A DNA stretch of 64,000 nucleotides, from NCBI RefSeq assembly GCF_949769195.1, contig NZ_OX458333.1:4250001-4314000 (forward strand), given 5' to 3'. The stretch comes from Methylocaldum szegediense (GTDB taxonomy: Bacteria; Pseudomonadota; Gammaproteobacteria; Methylococcales; Methylococcaceae). Of this stretch, positions 8,742 to 17,736 are shown in pieces (the stretch's first letter is position 1; every line of letters begins with the position of its first letter). The position numbers and the translations under genes were made by a program. Under the pieces are notes generated by a model. The model was not told the DNA's origin. It saw only the letters and a list, made by a program, of their open reading frames with translations, and did no database searches.

Positions 8742-9632
8742 ATGAGGCGTTATAGCGTATTGCTGATATTGCTCGCAGCACTGAGCGGCTGCCTTGCTCC
8801 CCCCATTCGACCGCCGGCGGCCGAGACGGTCGACATGCGAACCGTGCTCGTGATTCCCGTGGAGCCGCCCCCGCTCGAAGTGAGCCCGGATCTGATCGAA
8901 TCGCGACTGCCCATCTACCGGCAACACGACACCGTGCCATTCGATCTTTTCCTGGAAAGGAAAATTTATCGAAATCCCGGCGGGGTAATGATCGCGGGTC
9001 TGGTTGCCCATGACGACATCGTTCCAGAGATGGTCACCCGGCGAGCGCCGATGACGACGTCGAGCATCCCTGGGCTGCAGTCGGCCAAAGCACTCGGCGA
9101 GAACTGGGTCCCCACTTTCGCGCTCGCGCGTGAAGCGGTCTCGCAGCTGATGTCCGGTGGTCTCGAAGCCGTTGCCTCCGGGCATTATTACCCGCTTCCG
9201 CTTGCTCCGAACGAGCGCACGGCAAACTTAGCGTTTTGGCGTGGCGCTATCCGAGACTGGTACAATCAAGACACCTCGCCGGTCGATTATCGCTTGCACG
9301 GACCGGGACGAATTGATGCGGTTTTGGAGGTGGGCATCGGGACTTACCGGATTTTCGAGGCCCAGGCTCCCTTGCAGGTTTTGGTCAAGCTGATAGACCC
9401 GGTATCCCGAAAGGTCATCGGCAGAACCGCAGCCGAGGCTTTTCCGGTCGAAGGGACGGCACCGGAACTGCTTGCTCGGGAAGCGGAGAAGTTCAAACAG
9501 CTCGTGTCGACGGTTGGTGCGAAGCTCATTGAACAAAGCTTGAGCGATTTAGGATTGCCGGTAACCCGGAGTGTCCGGCAGGATGAGCGGAGTACCGAGA
9601 CGGCTGTTGCAGACGGGATCTCGACTCTGTGA
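8742..9632 (+). CDS. Lipoprotein of unknown function, first gene of the NorR-linked efflux operon
   Basis: 296 residues. The signal peptide ends in a lipobox (LSGC, Cys17), so the protein should be lipid-anchored. I recognise no domain. The mature part has a proline-rich start (CLAPPIRPPAAE), a conserved-looking middle (about 95-170) and an alternating-hydrophobic section (IDAVLEVGIGTYRIFEAQAPLQ) that suggests beta strands. Its TGA stop overlaps the GTG start of the MFS gene (GTGA), implying translational coupling. The position suggests a periplasmic or outer-membrane accessory of the pump, but that is inference. No strong ribosome-binding site is visible. Confidence 0.7.
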   Translation: MRRYSVLLILLAALSGCLAPPIRPPAAETVDMRTVLVIPVEPPPLEVSPDLIESRLPIYRQHDTVPFDLFLERKIYRNPGGVMIAGLVAHDDIVPEMVTRRAPMTTSSIPGLQSAKALGENWVPTFALAREAVSQLMSGGLEAVASGHYYPLPLAPNERTANLAFWRGAIRDWYNQDTSPVDYRLHGPGRIDAVLEVGIGTYRIFEAQAPLQVLVKLIDPVSRKVIGRTAAEAFPVEGTAPELLAREAEKFKQLVSTVGAKLIEQSLSDLGLPVTRSVRQDERSTETAVADGISTL

Positions 9633-11224
9633 CGGTCGTCTTTCCCCGGCCCCTGCGTGGCTGGCGCTTTGTGCTTTTCAACTTGGCGCTGGGCCTGGGG
9701 CACATGGTCGTACTGTTCAATGCCGGCTCGTACATCGCCTTGATGCCGCATGTTGCAGGGGACCTCGGCGGCGTATTGCCGAGTCTTGGCACTTGGGCGC
9801 AGACCGACTTCATGATCGCGTTGGCGCTCGCGTTTCCCATCGCTCGATGGCTGGCGGGGCGCTTCGGTGACTATCGGTTATTCGCCACAGCGTTCGTGGG
9901 CTACGCGATAGCGTCTTATCTTTGCGCTATCAGCGAAACCATGCAGCTGTTTTTGCCCTCCCGCATTTTCCTTGGTTTCACAGGCGGTATCACACTTCCC
10001 ATCGGGCAGGCTCTGTTGTTGAAGGAGTATCCCCCTAGGATCAAATCGATAGGGCTCGGGATTTGGGGGTTATTCACCCTGATGCCGTTTACCATTGGTT
10101 TTCCCATTGGTGGCTGGTTGGCCGACGAGCTCGGCTGGCGTTATCTTTTTTATTTCAATATTCCGGTAGCCTTGACGATTGCCGGCGTGACCGGGTCTTT
10201 GCTGTACGGTCGGGGGTTCCAGCGCCGCTACACCCGTTTCGATTTTGTCGGGTTCCTGCTGTTAACCCTGATACTTGGTGGCCTTCAAACGATTCTGAAC
10301 ATGGGCAACGATTTCGACTGGTTCGATTCGCCGTTTTTGCGCGGCGTGTTGATCACCGTACTCGTGGCGCTGCCCTGCTTCATCATTTGGGAACTGGGTG
10401 AACGACATCCCGCACTCGACATCCGGCTATTCGCCCACCGCAATTTCACCATCGGTGTCATTTGCCTGATCTTGGGCTTTCTATCGATTCAGGGGCTGCT
10501 CTCGTTATTCATCGTCCAGCTTCAGTTACTGCTGGGCTACACTTCGTTTCTTGCCAGCCTTGTGTTCGTCGTGATGATTTTTCTGGCGGCACCGGTGATT
10601 GCCATCATGCATGAACTCATCAAGGGTACCGACGCGCGGATATTCGCTTGCATGAATTTATTGGGCTTGGCTTTCACCTTGAATTGGATCGGGCGGTTCG
10701 ACGATCCCGGCTCCTTCGATCAAATTATTTGGCCTATGCTTCTGCTCGGGTTTTTCCTGGGTTCGTTCTTCACTCCGCTGACCGCGATCGCGCTACATCG
10801 CCTGTCGCCGAACCAGATGACGCGAGCCGCAGAAGAGGCGGCGGCGCTACGTATCGCCGCTGGCGCGTATGGCATTACCTTACAGGGCGTCATGCTGTTT
10901 AGGCGTACCCCGTTTCACCAGCTTCACCTAGCCGATCAATTCGGAGGACGTCGGTTTCCGTCTTTAGACGTGTTGCGGCCGCTTGCCTCGCGCCTCGAGG
11001 CGGCCGGTCTCGATCCCGGTATGGTGCAGGCAAAGCTTTTCGCCATCCTCAAGCAGCAGTCCGCCATTTTGGCGCTCAACGACGCCTTTCTGATGGCCAG
11101 TTATCTTTTTTTGGGACTGGCCGGGCTGGTATGGCTCGCCCACCCGACTCACCGGCCGCTGCACCCGAAGCCGGCCGCGGATTTGAGAGAGATCCGAGGC
11201 GAGGAGCTGATGGAGCAGCCATGA
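9629..11224 (+). CDS. EmrB-type MFS efflux transporter (DHA2, 14-TM)
   Basis: 531 residues starting at a GTG that overlaps the lipoprotein stop. About 14 hydrophobic segments and the motif region ARWLAGRFGDYRLF after the second helix mark a DHA2-type drug:H+ antiporter, the inner-membrane motor of EmrAB-TolC-like pumps. The long non-helical stretch between the last two helices (about 385-465) is also usual for DHA2 proteins. Its stop overlaps the next gene's ATG (ATGA). With the OMF and adaptor downstream this gives a complete tripartite pump. The substrate is unknown; control by NorR suggests a product of nitrosative stress or a NO-related signal. Confidence 0.88.
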   Translation: MTVVFPRPLRGWRFVLFNLALGLGHMVVLFNAGSYIALMPHVAGDLGGVLPSLGTWAQTDFMIALALAFPIARWLAGRFGDYRLFATAFVGYAIASYLCAISETMQLFLPSRIFLGFTGGITLPIGQALLLKEYPPRIKSIGLGIWGLFTLMPFTIGFPIGGWLADELGWRYLFYFNIPVALTIAGVTGSLLYGRGFQRRYTRFDFVGFLLLTLILGGLQTILNMGNDFDWFDSPFLRGVLITVLVALPCFIIWELGERHPALDIRLFAHRNFTIGVICLILGFLSIQGLLSLFIVQLQLLLGYTSFLASLVFVVMIFLAAPVIAIMHELIKGTDARIFACMNLLGLAFTLNWIGRFDDPGSFDQIIWPMLLLGFFLGSFFTPLTAIALHRLSPNQMTRAAEEAAALRIAAGAYGITLQGVMLFRRTPFHQLHLADQFGGRRFPSLDVLRPLASRLEAAGLDPGMVQAKLFAILKQQSAILALNDAFLMASYLFLGLAGLVWLAHPTHRPLHPKPAADLREIRGEELMEQP

Positions 11225-12723
11225 GGTTGGGAACGATCCATCGTCGCCTGCTCGCGGGCTCCCTAGCGCTATTTCTGATCGGGGGTTGCGCCTGGATTCC
11301 TTCGGGCGGCCAACGTGCCGAGTTCACCCAAACGCCGCCGGATATGGCCCAGAAATTGTCCGCGGTCCGCGGAGACGAGTCGCTGAAGGTGCGACCGTCT
11401 TGGCCCAACAACCGCTGGTGGCTGCAGTTCGGCAGTTCCGAGCTGAACTATCTAATGGATATGGCGCTCAAGGACAATCCCGGCGTCAAGGCGGCTGCGG
11501 CGAGGTTACGCGAGGCGGAAGGTTTCGCCCGGGTCGAAGGGGCGAGGCTACTGCCCTTCCTCGACGCTGAGGCGGAGGTCGCAACGGCACGGTTTTCGGA
11601 GTACAGCGTCAATGTCGCCCTAAGAGGTGCGCATACCGTCTCGGCGCTGATCAATCCTTTTAGCCTACGCTACGAATTCGATTTCTGGGGTAAGAATCGT
11701 GCCGCGTTGGAAGCGGCCCTCGGCGAAGCGGCGGCCGAAGAGGCGGAGCTGGCCAAAGTCAGGCTGCAATTGACGGCGGCGATAGCGAGATGTTACTTCC
11801 GAGGCGTCGCGCTACGCCAACAGCTCGATTTGGCGGAAGAGATGGTCGGCTTGCGGCGGCAATTGCTCGAACTGGCAAGGACGCGCTATGACTTGGGTTT
11901 GGATTCCGCTGATCCCGTCAAGCAGGCCGAAACGGAACTACAGACGGCCAGCAAGCGCCACGCCGCGACCCGTGACTATTTGGACCTGCAGCGTAACCTG
12001 TTGGCGCGTCTGATTGGCCGCGGTCCCGATGCTACACAGCACCTGTTCAACCGGCGGGTCAATCTGCCCGAAAGAATTCCGCTGCCCGAGAAGCTTCCCC
12101 TGGAACTGCTCGCCCATCGCCCGGATCTGGCGGCAGCACTGCACAGGGCCGAAGCGGCCGCGCAGCGGATCAAGGTGGCTAAAGCCAGCTTTTACCCGAC
12201 CGTCGATTTGACGGCTTTTGTCGGGTTCAACGCGTTGCGTATGACCAAGGGTGCGAGCTCCCTCGCCAATATTCTGTTTTCGGGGAACAGCTTCGCGTAC
12301 GGCGTCGCGCCCGGCGTTAGGCTTCCTATTTTCGAGGGGGGACGTCTGCGCGGTCAATTGTCGGTACAGCGGGCGGAATACGACGAGGCCGTTGAGCTTT
12401 ACAACAAGACTCTGCTGCAGGCGATTCAGGAAGTCGCCGATAGCCTCAGTAATTGGCGCGACACTCAAAAAATTGTCGAGGCGCAGAACCGTCTGTTGAC
12501 TTCGCAGCGCGAGGCGCTCGATCTCGCCCTGGAGCGGCTTCGAAGCGGTTTAGACGACCGCCGAGCGGTGCTGGCGCGCCAGCACGCCGTATTGGATCAC
12601 GAGTACGCGCTAAAGACGTTTGAAACCGATCAGTATGTCGCCATGACCGATCTTATTGAGGCCTTGGGCGGAGGCTATTCGAACGGTCTCGACGCCACAC
12701 GCCTGCAGCCGATGTCGGATTGA
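11221..12723 (+). CDS. NodT/TolC-type outer-membrane efflux lipoprotein
   Basis: 500 residues, started at the ATG that overlaps the MFS stop; the frame is open further upstream, inside the MFS gene. The signal peptide ends in IGGC, so it is a lipoprotein like NodT/OprM relatives. Two repeated outer-membrane-efflux domains follow, with the usual motifs (RYEFDFWGKNRAALEAA, ARTRYDLGLDS, LLAHRPDLAAALHRAEAA, VRLPIFEGGRLRGQL). Members form trimers that make the outer-membrane channel and periplasmic tunnel of tripartite pumps. Confidence 0.9.
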   Translation: MRLGTIHRRLLAGSLALFLIGGCAWIPSGGQRAEFTQTPPDMAQKLSAVRGDESLKVRPSWPNNRWWLQFGSSELNYLMDMALKDNPGVKAAAARLREAEGFARVEGARLLPFLDAEAEVATARFSEYSVNVALRGAHTVSALINPFSLRYEFDFWGKNRAALEAALGEAAAEEAELAKVRLQLTAAIARCYFRGVALRQQLDLAEEMVGLRRQLLELARTRYDLGLDSADPVKQAETELQTASKRHAATRDYLDLQRNLLARLIGRGPDATQHLFNRRVNLPERIPLPEKLPLELLAHRPDLAAALHRAEAAAQRIKVAKASFYPTVDLTAFVGFNALRMTKGASSLANILFSGNSFAYGVAPGVRLPIFEGGRLRGQLSVQRAEYDEAVELYNKTLLQAIQEVADSLSNWRDTQKIVEAQNRLLTSQREALDLALERLRSGLDDRRAVLARQHAVLDHEYALKTFETDQYVAMTDLIEALGGGYSNGLDATRLQPMSD

Positions 12724-12847
12724 TAAGATTCCTGCCTAACGATGGGCCAAGTCCCGACGCGATTCTGTTAAGCCAAGAAGTAGCTCCATCCGCATAATTC
12801 GAACAATAAATTAGAACAATAAATCTGGGAAACTCACGCAAGCACGT

Positions 12848-14104
12848 ATGAAGATTCATCCCAAGGCGATTCGCGCCCGCCGTAATCGTCGTTTGTTGCT
12901 GGTGGCTCTAGCCGTGGTCGCGAGTGCGCTGAGCTATGCCGTGTATTGGTGGATTCACGGCCGGTTCTGGGTCGTAACCGACAATGCCTTCGTCGCCGGC
13001 AATCTGATCCCGGTCGAAGCGGATACCACCGGCATCGTCACCCAGGTCCTGGTCGAAGAAACCCAATTCGTGAACAAGGGCGACCTCCTGGTTCAGCTCG
13101 ACGAACACCGCGCTTACGCCGCCCTGGGACAAAGCGAAGGCGACTTGGGGCGGACCGTGCGCAGCATCGGCGCCCTGTTTGCGACACGCCAGCAACTCTG
13201 CCGGAAACGGGATGCACGCTCGGCCCTGCTCGCCCGAGTACGCCATGACGTGATTCGCTTCCGCCAGGCGTATCCGAGCGGTTCAGTTTCGGAGCAAGTC
13301 TTGCAAAACGCCGAGGATCAGATGACCGCGCTCGGGGCGGAACTGCGTGAGGTCGGGGCGGAACTCCAGGCCATTGAGGCACGCGTGGGGGGCACCAGCC
13401 GCACCGAACACCCCGAGATCGAAGCCGCCAAACACCGGTTTATCGAGGCTTATCTGGATTTCGTGAGGCAGCGTATTCGGGCGCCTGTGTCGGGTTATGT
13501 GGCGAAGCGCAAGGTCCAGGTGGGCGACCGGGTCCACCCCGGAGACCTGTTGCTCATGGTAGTGCCCCTGGATCATTTGTGGGTGGAGGCGAACCTGCGC
13601 GAGACTGAGTTGCGTAAGGTTCGGCCGGGCCAGTCGGCCGAAGTGATCGTCGATCTCTACGGTCGGCGTCGGCTTTATCACGGCACGGTCGAAGGGCTGG
13701 TGCCCGGCACTGGCAGTGTGTTCGCCCTGCTGCCGCCGGACAATGCCACTGGCAATTTCATTCATATCGTCCAGCGGGTGCCGGTGCGCATTGCTTTGCG
13801 GAAAGACGAGATTCTGAAACGACCGATTCGTCCGGGACTATCCACGGTGACTTCGATCCATATCGGCGAGCCCGGCCAGCCGGTGAATACCTCGCTGGCT
13901 GATACATCCGCAGAGGCGTACCGAACGGATATTTTCAGCGAAGAACTTGCCGCCGCGGAACGCAAGGCGGAGGAAATCATCCAGGCCAATGTGGTGCCTA
14001 AAGACGATCTCTTGGAATCCTCTTGCACTTGGTCCGACATGTCCGTTGAATCTCCACATCAAACTGAGCGAACCAAAAGAGGCGGTCCAAAAGCAGTCCA
14101 GTGA
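12848..14104 (+). CDS. EmrA/HlyD-type periplasmic adaptor protein
   Basis: 418 residues. A short basic N-terminus is followed by one membrane helix (about 18-36), a biotinyl-lipoyl-like half-motif (VEADTTGIVTQVLVEETQFVNKGD), an alpha-helical hairpin (about 95-185) and the second lipoyl half (RIRAPVSGYVAKRKVQVGDRV). A beta-barrel domain completes the usual EmrA layout. The C-terminal ~65 residues are an extra polar tail. It lies 124 bp after the OMF gene, unlike the overlapping upstream genes. A direct repeat GAACAATAAAT occurs twice (12801, 12814) in that gap, so it may have its own promoter. Confidence 0.88.
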   Translation: MKIHPKAIRARRNRRLLLVALAVVASALSYAVYWWIHGRFWVVTDNAFVAGNLIPVEADTTGIVTQVLVEETQFVNKGDLLVQLDEHRAYAALGQSEGDLGRTVRSIGALFATRQQLCRKRDARSALLARVRHDVIRFRQAYPSGSVSEQVLQNAEDQMTALGAELREVGAELQAIEARVGGTSRTEHPEIEAAKHRFIEAYLDFVRQRIRAPVSGYVAKRKVQVGDRVHPGDLLLMVVPLDHLWVEANLRETELRKVRPGQSAEVIVDLYGRRRLYHGTVEGLVPGTGSVFALLPPDNATGNFIHIVQRVPVRIALRKDEILKRPIRPGLSTVTSIHIGEPGQPVNTSLADTSAEAYRTDIFSEELAAAERKAEEIIQANVVPKDDLLESSCTWSDMSVESPHQTERTKRGGPKAVQ

Positions 14105-14556
14105 GCCAGCTCCTGGAACACTGTCGACAACCGAGCTAAAGGAAGTTCTGAACAAGTGGATTCCGTTTAGTCTGGTCGGAGGACTCAATCAGGGTTTCCT
14201 GGAGATGAAAGCACCCCAGTCGTTACTTTCCGGTCGGCACGGACGCTTTCACAATCCGGAATAAAATTCCCGCTGATAAGTGTTCTCGCTTGCCACGGAC
14301 GTCTTTCTAGCCTAAAGAAATCGGCCAACTCCTACAGCTCGTCAAACGTTTGATGCCCGGCCTTGTCGGGAAGAATTTCCAAGCGTAATCTGACCTGAGG
14401 CCGCTGATCGAAATCAACGGATGAGCCTTGAAAAGAATTAGGAACTCGCAATCTCACGAAAGACTCGAAGTTTCATGGGCCAAGGAAGGACGTTGACGCC
14501 GGTCGATTGCGGCTGTTTGTTTGCAGACTAACCTTAGAAAATAAAAGGAGTTTGCC
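14105..14556. other. Intergenic region after the efflux operon
   Basis: About 450 bp with no gene I can support. A weak hairpin (CCCG...CGGG near 14357) lacks a T-run. The end carries the strong ribosome-binding site of the next gene. Confidence 0.4.
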
Positions 14557-15009
14557 ATGTTAACCAAGTTCGGTCCTAGGCTTGGCAGGTTTACGTCGTC
14601 TTTTTTCACGGCTGCTCTGTTGGCTTCAGCGAGTTCGGTAGTCGCCGCAAAGGAATGCTGGCTCGATCTTTACGACCAAGCGGATTATCAAGGCTCCCAC
14701 GTCCGAGTGAAAGGACCGGCCGAGTTGCCCAGCCTCAAGTCGCTGAACGGTGAGGACTGGAGCAATCGCATCGAAAGTTTGATCGTCGGTCCGGATGCCG
14801 AGGTTTATGCCTTTAAGCAGGAAAATTTCGAAGATACTCCCCAAGGACCGGTCTACCACGAGAACGAGCTTCAAGCTTGGGGAGAAAAGGATATTGCGAG
14901 CGCTCAGGACTTAAAGATCAGTTTCGGTCCAGGAACCAAGCAACACCACTTAGGAGACTTAAATTTTCACCGCAACATTAATTCGCTGAAAGTTCAGTGT
15001 CGCCGGTGA
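14557..15009 (+). CDS. Secreted beta/gamma-crystallin-like protein
   Basis: 150 residues with AAAAGGAG just upstream of the ATG. A signal peptide (about 1-31, cleavage after VVAA) precedes a domain that opens CWLDLYDQADYQGSHVRV and continues LNGEDWSNRIESLIVGPDAEVYAFKQENF. This is the pattern of a beta/gamma-crystallin Greek-key pair: an aromatic-rich strand, a D/N-S calcium-type site and spaced YxG/F residues. Bacterial members bind Ca2+ and are secreted or periplasmic; their jobs are mostly unknown. Two Cys (first of the mature protein and CRR at the end) could form a disulphide. Confidence 0.65.
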   Translation: MLTKFGPRLGRFTSSFFTAALLASASSVVAAKECWLDLYDQADYQGSHVRVKGPAELPSLKSLNGEDWSNRIESLIVGPDAEVYAFKQENFEDTPQGPVYHENELQAWGEKDIASAQDLKISFGPGTKQHHLGDLNFHRNINSLKVQCRR

Positions 15010-15289
15010 GGGTGATCGCTTGTACCGAAAAGCCTAATTTATGTTTCTGTCGTAGCGGGCGTCGGCCTCGATCGTGAGCCGTGCAGACTTATAGCCAAGA
15101 GCCGAACTGAACGGGCCCTATGCCCTGAGCCTTTTGGCTTCGCTTAGTAGAACAGGGTCTTCTGCTTGATTTAGGACAGGTCTGTGGAAAGGGCTTGGAA
15201 CCTACAGGACACGCTCGAGTCCGCTCCCCCAAGATTTCCTCCATGCCGCGCATGCCCCGCGCTCACAACCGAACGCACTGTAACGCCCG

Positions 15290-16480
15290 CTATTGTCCGA
15301 TGACCTGGTCGACCACGATCTTGTAGCTTCCGCTATCTTCGGGAGCCAAGGCCTCGCTCAACCCCTGCAGATCGCCGTTTTCGGCCTTCGGTTGTCCACT
15401 CTTGGAAATGCGCGCGCCGATCACGACGCGGTCGGCGGTAGAGAGCGTCATGCCTTGGACCATGGACATGGAATCGTCCAGCACGACTTCCACCGGGAGG
15501 TCTTTGGCTTTTTTGCGGACGACCGCCAAGGGCATGGGCGGGCCTTCGGCCGTGCGGGCAAAGACGAATAGTGCGTCGTCCGGCGAAACTCGGGATTTTA
15601 GGTGTTCGGCCAAGGTCACCGTGACGCGGATGTGTTTGCCGGTTCCGCTTGCGGCGGGTGCCGACGGCTCGCTCGGCGTCGGGATGCCTTGGACTCTGGC
15701 GATGTAGCCGGCAATCTGCTTGGCTTCCTCGCTGCCCGGCGCGAACTGACTCTTCAATTTTTCCCAATACTCCACCGCCTTGGCCGCGTCTTTCCTCTCC
15801 GCGGCCGCGATGCCTGCCATCCAAAGCGCGGTCCGGTGATTGGGATCCTTCTTCAGGATTTCGTCGACGATCTCGGTCGGCTTACCGGCCATGCTGCCCT
15901 GGAGAATTTCCGCCAGGGCCTGTGCGTAAAAAGCCTTGATGTCCAAATCTTCGGGGGCGAGCTTTAGGGCGAACTCGTAGGCTTTCAATGCCTTATCCGG
16001 CTGATCGGTGGCTTGCAGCGAGCGGGCGAGCAATACCCAGCCTTCCAGATCGTTCGGTTGTTTGGCGAGACGCTCCGCCAGCAGGCGTATGCTCTCCTCG
16101 ATGTCGGCCATGTTGTTGGGCGCACGAGCGCCGATGAGGTCGACGCGGCCGAGCGCAAGATAAAGCGTTAAAGCCATTATCGGAATGGTCGCGAGCGCAG
16201 CGACAACCACGGAACGGCCACGGGTACCCGCTTGCGTTTTCGTCTCTTCGGATGTCTCAAGCTCGCTAAGCAGGTTACGCTCCAATTCCGCGGTCAGACG
16301 TTGCAAGTCCTCTGGGTTGGCTGCTTCCTGAGCGAGTTCGGCTTGCCGCTGCCGGTGCAAAAGGAGATTGAGCCTCGCTCGGTTTATCCGTCCGCTGCCG
16401 GCTTTGCCCAGAAGCGCGGGAAGGAAAAAGATATAGCCGACCGCGAGGATCAGTACGGCCGAAAGCCAGAAAACCGTCAT
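15290..16480 (-). CDS. ccmI: Cytochrome c maturation protein CcmI
   Basis: 396 residues. Two membrane helices near the N-terminus (about 4-20 and 93-112) flank a cytoplasmic basic segment. A periplasmic TPR region follows (LEGWVLLARSLQATDQPDKAL, KAYEFALKLAPEDLDIKAFYAQALAE), then a C-terminal beta-rich domain (about 285-396). CcmI holds apocytochrome c through its C-terminal helix and passes it to the CcmF/CcmH haem-lyase complex. It is the last gene of the ccm operon, 6 bp after ccmH. Confidence 0.9.
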   Translation of the reverse strand: MTVFWLSAVLILAVGYIFFLPALLGKAGSGRINRARLNLLLHRQRQAELAQEAANPEDLQRLTAELERNLLSELETSEETKTQAGTRGRSVVVAALATIPIMALTLYLALGRVDLIGARAPNNMADIEESIRLLAERLAKQPNDLEGWVLLARSLQATDQPDKALKAYEFALKLAPEDLDIKAFYAQALAEILQGSMAGKPTEIVDEILKKDPNHRTALWMAGIAAAERKDAAKAVEYWEKLKSQFAPGSEEAKQIAGYIARVQGIPTPSEPSAPAASGTGKHIRVTVTLAEHLKSRVSPDDALFVFARTAEGPPMPLAVVRKKAKDLPVEVVLDDSMSMVQGMTLSTADRVVIGARISKSGQPKAENGDLQGLSEALAPEDSGSYKIVVDQVIGQ

Positions 16481-16486
16481 TGATAT

Positions 16487-16939
16487 TTAACCTTCGAGAT
16501 TGTTGCGAAGCCGCTCGAGACGCTTTCTTTCTTCATCGGAAAGCGCGAGATCTTCGGTGGCGTTACGGCGCTTCACCTGCCGCCAGAGAAAGGCGCTGCC
16601 GCCGGCCAGGAACAGGAACGGCCCTATCCACAAGAGGGCTGTCGTCATTTTGAATGGGGGACGATACAGCACGAAATCGCCATAGCGGTCCGTAAGGAAC
16701 TTGACCGCTTCCTGCTCACTCTTGCCACTTTGGATGATGGCGTAGACCTCGTCCCGCAGGTCCTTTGCAAGATCAGCATCGGAATCGGCCAGGGATTGGT
16801 TCTGGCAGACCAGGCAGCGAAGCTCTTGGATCAGATTTTCGTAGCGCTGTCGCTTGGCCGGATCGTCGAACTCGCGGATCTCGATGGCTTGAGCGGTGAG
16901 GGGAAGAATCAGAAAGAACGGCAGTAACCGGTGCATCAT
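16487..16939 (-). CDS. ccmH: Cytochrome c maturation protein CcmH (CcmL/CycL-type)
   Basis: 150 residues. The signal peptide (to AQA) is followed by the family motif LRCLVCQNQS with Cys42 and Cys45, which keep the apocytochrome haem-binding cysteines reduced. One C-terminal membrane helix (about 103-121) and a cytoplasmic tail follow. The short form here and a separate CcmI together equal the long fused E. coli CcmH. Its start overlaps the ccmG stop (ATGA). Confidence 0.92.
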   Translation of the reverse strand: MMHRLLPFFLILPLTAQAIEIREFDDPAKRQRYENLIQELRCLVCQNQSLADSDADLAKDLRDEVYAIIQSGKSEQEAVKFLTDRYGDFVLYRPPFKMTTALLWIGPFLFLAGGSAFLWRQVKRRNATEDLALSDEERKRLERLRNNLEG

Positions 16940-17466
16940 GAAGATTTGTTTTGCAATTGGCGGATCAATGGCAACAATTTCTTTTCGAGGATTTCCGGCG
17001 TCACAGGCCCGGTCTGCTTATGGCGGATGATGCCATCGCGATCGATGACGAAGGTTTCGGGTACGCCGTATACGCCCCAATCGATCCCGGTCTTGCCTTC
17101 GGGATCGAAAGCGCTCGCGGTATAGGGATCGCCGAGGCGCTGCAGCCAAGCGAGGGCATTGTCCCGCTCGTCCTTGTAGTTGAGGCCGTAAATGGGGACG
17201 ATGTTTTGCTCTGCGAGCTGCAGCAGTACCGGGTGCTCTTCCCGGCAGGACGTGCACCAGGATGCCCAGACATTCACCAGGCTCACCTCGCCCTTGAGAT
17301 CGTCAGTACTCAGGGTTTTGTTAGCATCCGCTACCTGGGGTAGGTTGAACGTGGGCGCGGGTTTGCCGATGAACGGCGAGGGCACTTCTCTGGGGTTCAA
17401 TGTTAGACCGATACCCAGAAAGATCACCATGACGGCGAACACGACCAAGGGAATGAGATAGCGCAT
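16936..17466 (-). CDS. ccmG: Thiol:disulphide oxidoreductase CcmG/DsbE
   Basis: 176 residues. An N-terminal membrane anchor (about 3-23) precedes a periplasmic thioredoxin fold. The active site is WASWCTSCREEHP with Cys71 and Cys74; CTSC differs from the more usual CPTC, lacking the Pro. The family cis-Pro region is present (GVPETFVIDRDG). CcmG reduces the apocytochrome/CcmH disulphide with electrons from CcdA/DsbD. It is the first gene after a 270-bp gap in the ccm operon. Confidence 0.92.
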   Translation of the reverse strand: MRYLIPLVVFAVMVIFLGIGLTLNPREVPSPFIGKPAPTFNLPQVADANKTLSTDDLKGEVSLVNVWASWCTSCREEHPVLLQLAEQNIVPIYGLNYKDERDNALAWLQRLGDPYTASAFDPEGKTGIDWGVYGVPETFVIDRDGIIRHKQTGPVTPEILEKKLLPLIRQLQNKSS

Positions 17467-17736
17467 GATGAATTAAAGATTCGGTTGTGAAAGAAGCGCA
17501 CCAAAAACAAAGAAATTTAGCTCAGGATAACGCGGTAACATAGGTCGCCAAGCTTTTACCGACAGCCAGCCGGGATTAGGCTCCGGCATTCCAATCGCAA
17601 ACGGTGCCTCCGGGAGCGCCGGCCAGACCTTTTGCAGGACGACCGTTTACGACTGGGGTCGGATTTCGGAGCTACGGTCTTATTCCAACCTATTATGGAT
17701 AGAGTCCGCATGCTCGACCCTGAGTGATCTTTACTG
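17467..17736. other. Gap inside the ccm operon carrying one dispersed repeat copy
   Basis: 270 bp separate ccmF from ccmG, whereas the other ccm genes overlap or nearly touch. No gene is seen. It contains a copy of the repeat also found at 31515-31582. Confidence 0.5.
17591..17625 (-). repeat. Dispersed intergenic repeat, single copy in the ccm gap
   Basis: On the minus strand this reads TGGCCGGCGCTCCCGG, five variable bases, then CCGTTTGCGATTGG. The copy at 31519-31553 shares both blocks exactly and differs only in the five-base spacer. Here the second arm of the palindrome is lost. Confidence 0.7.
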
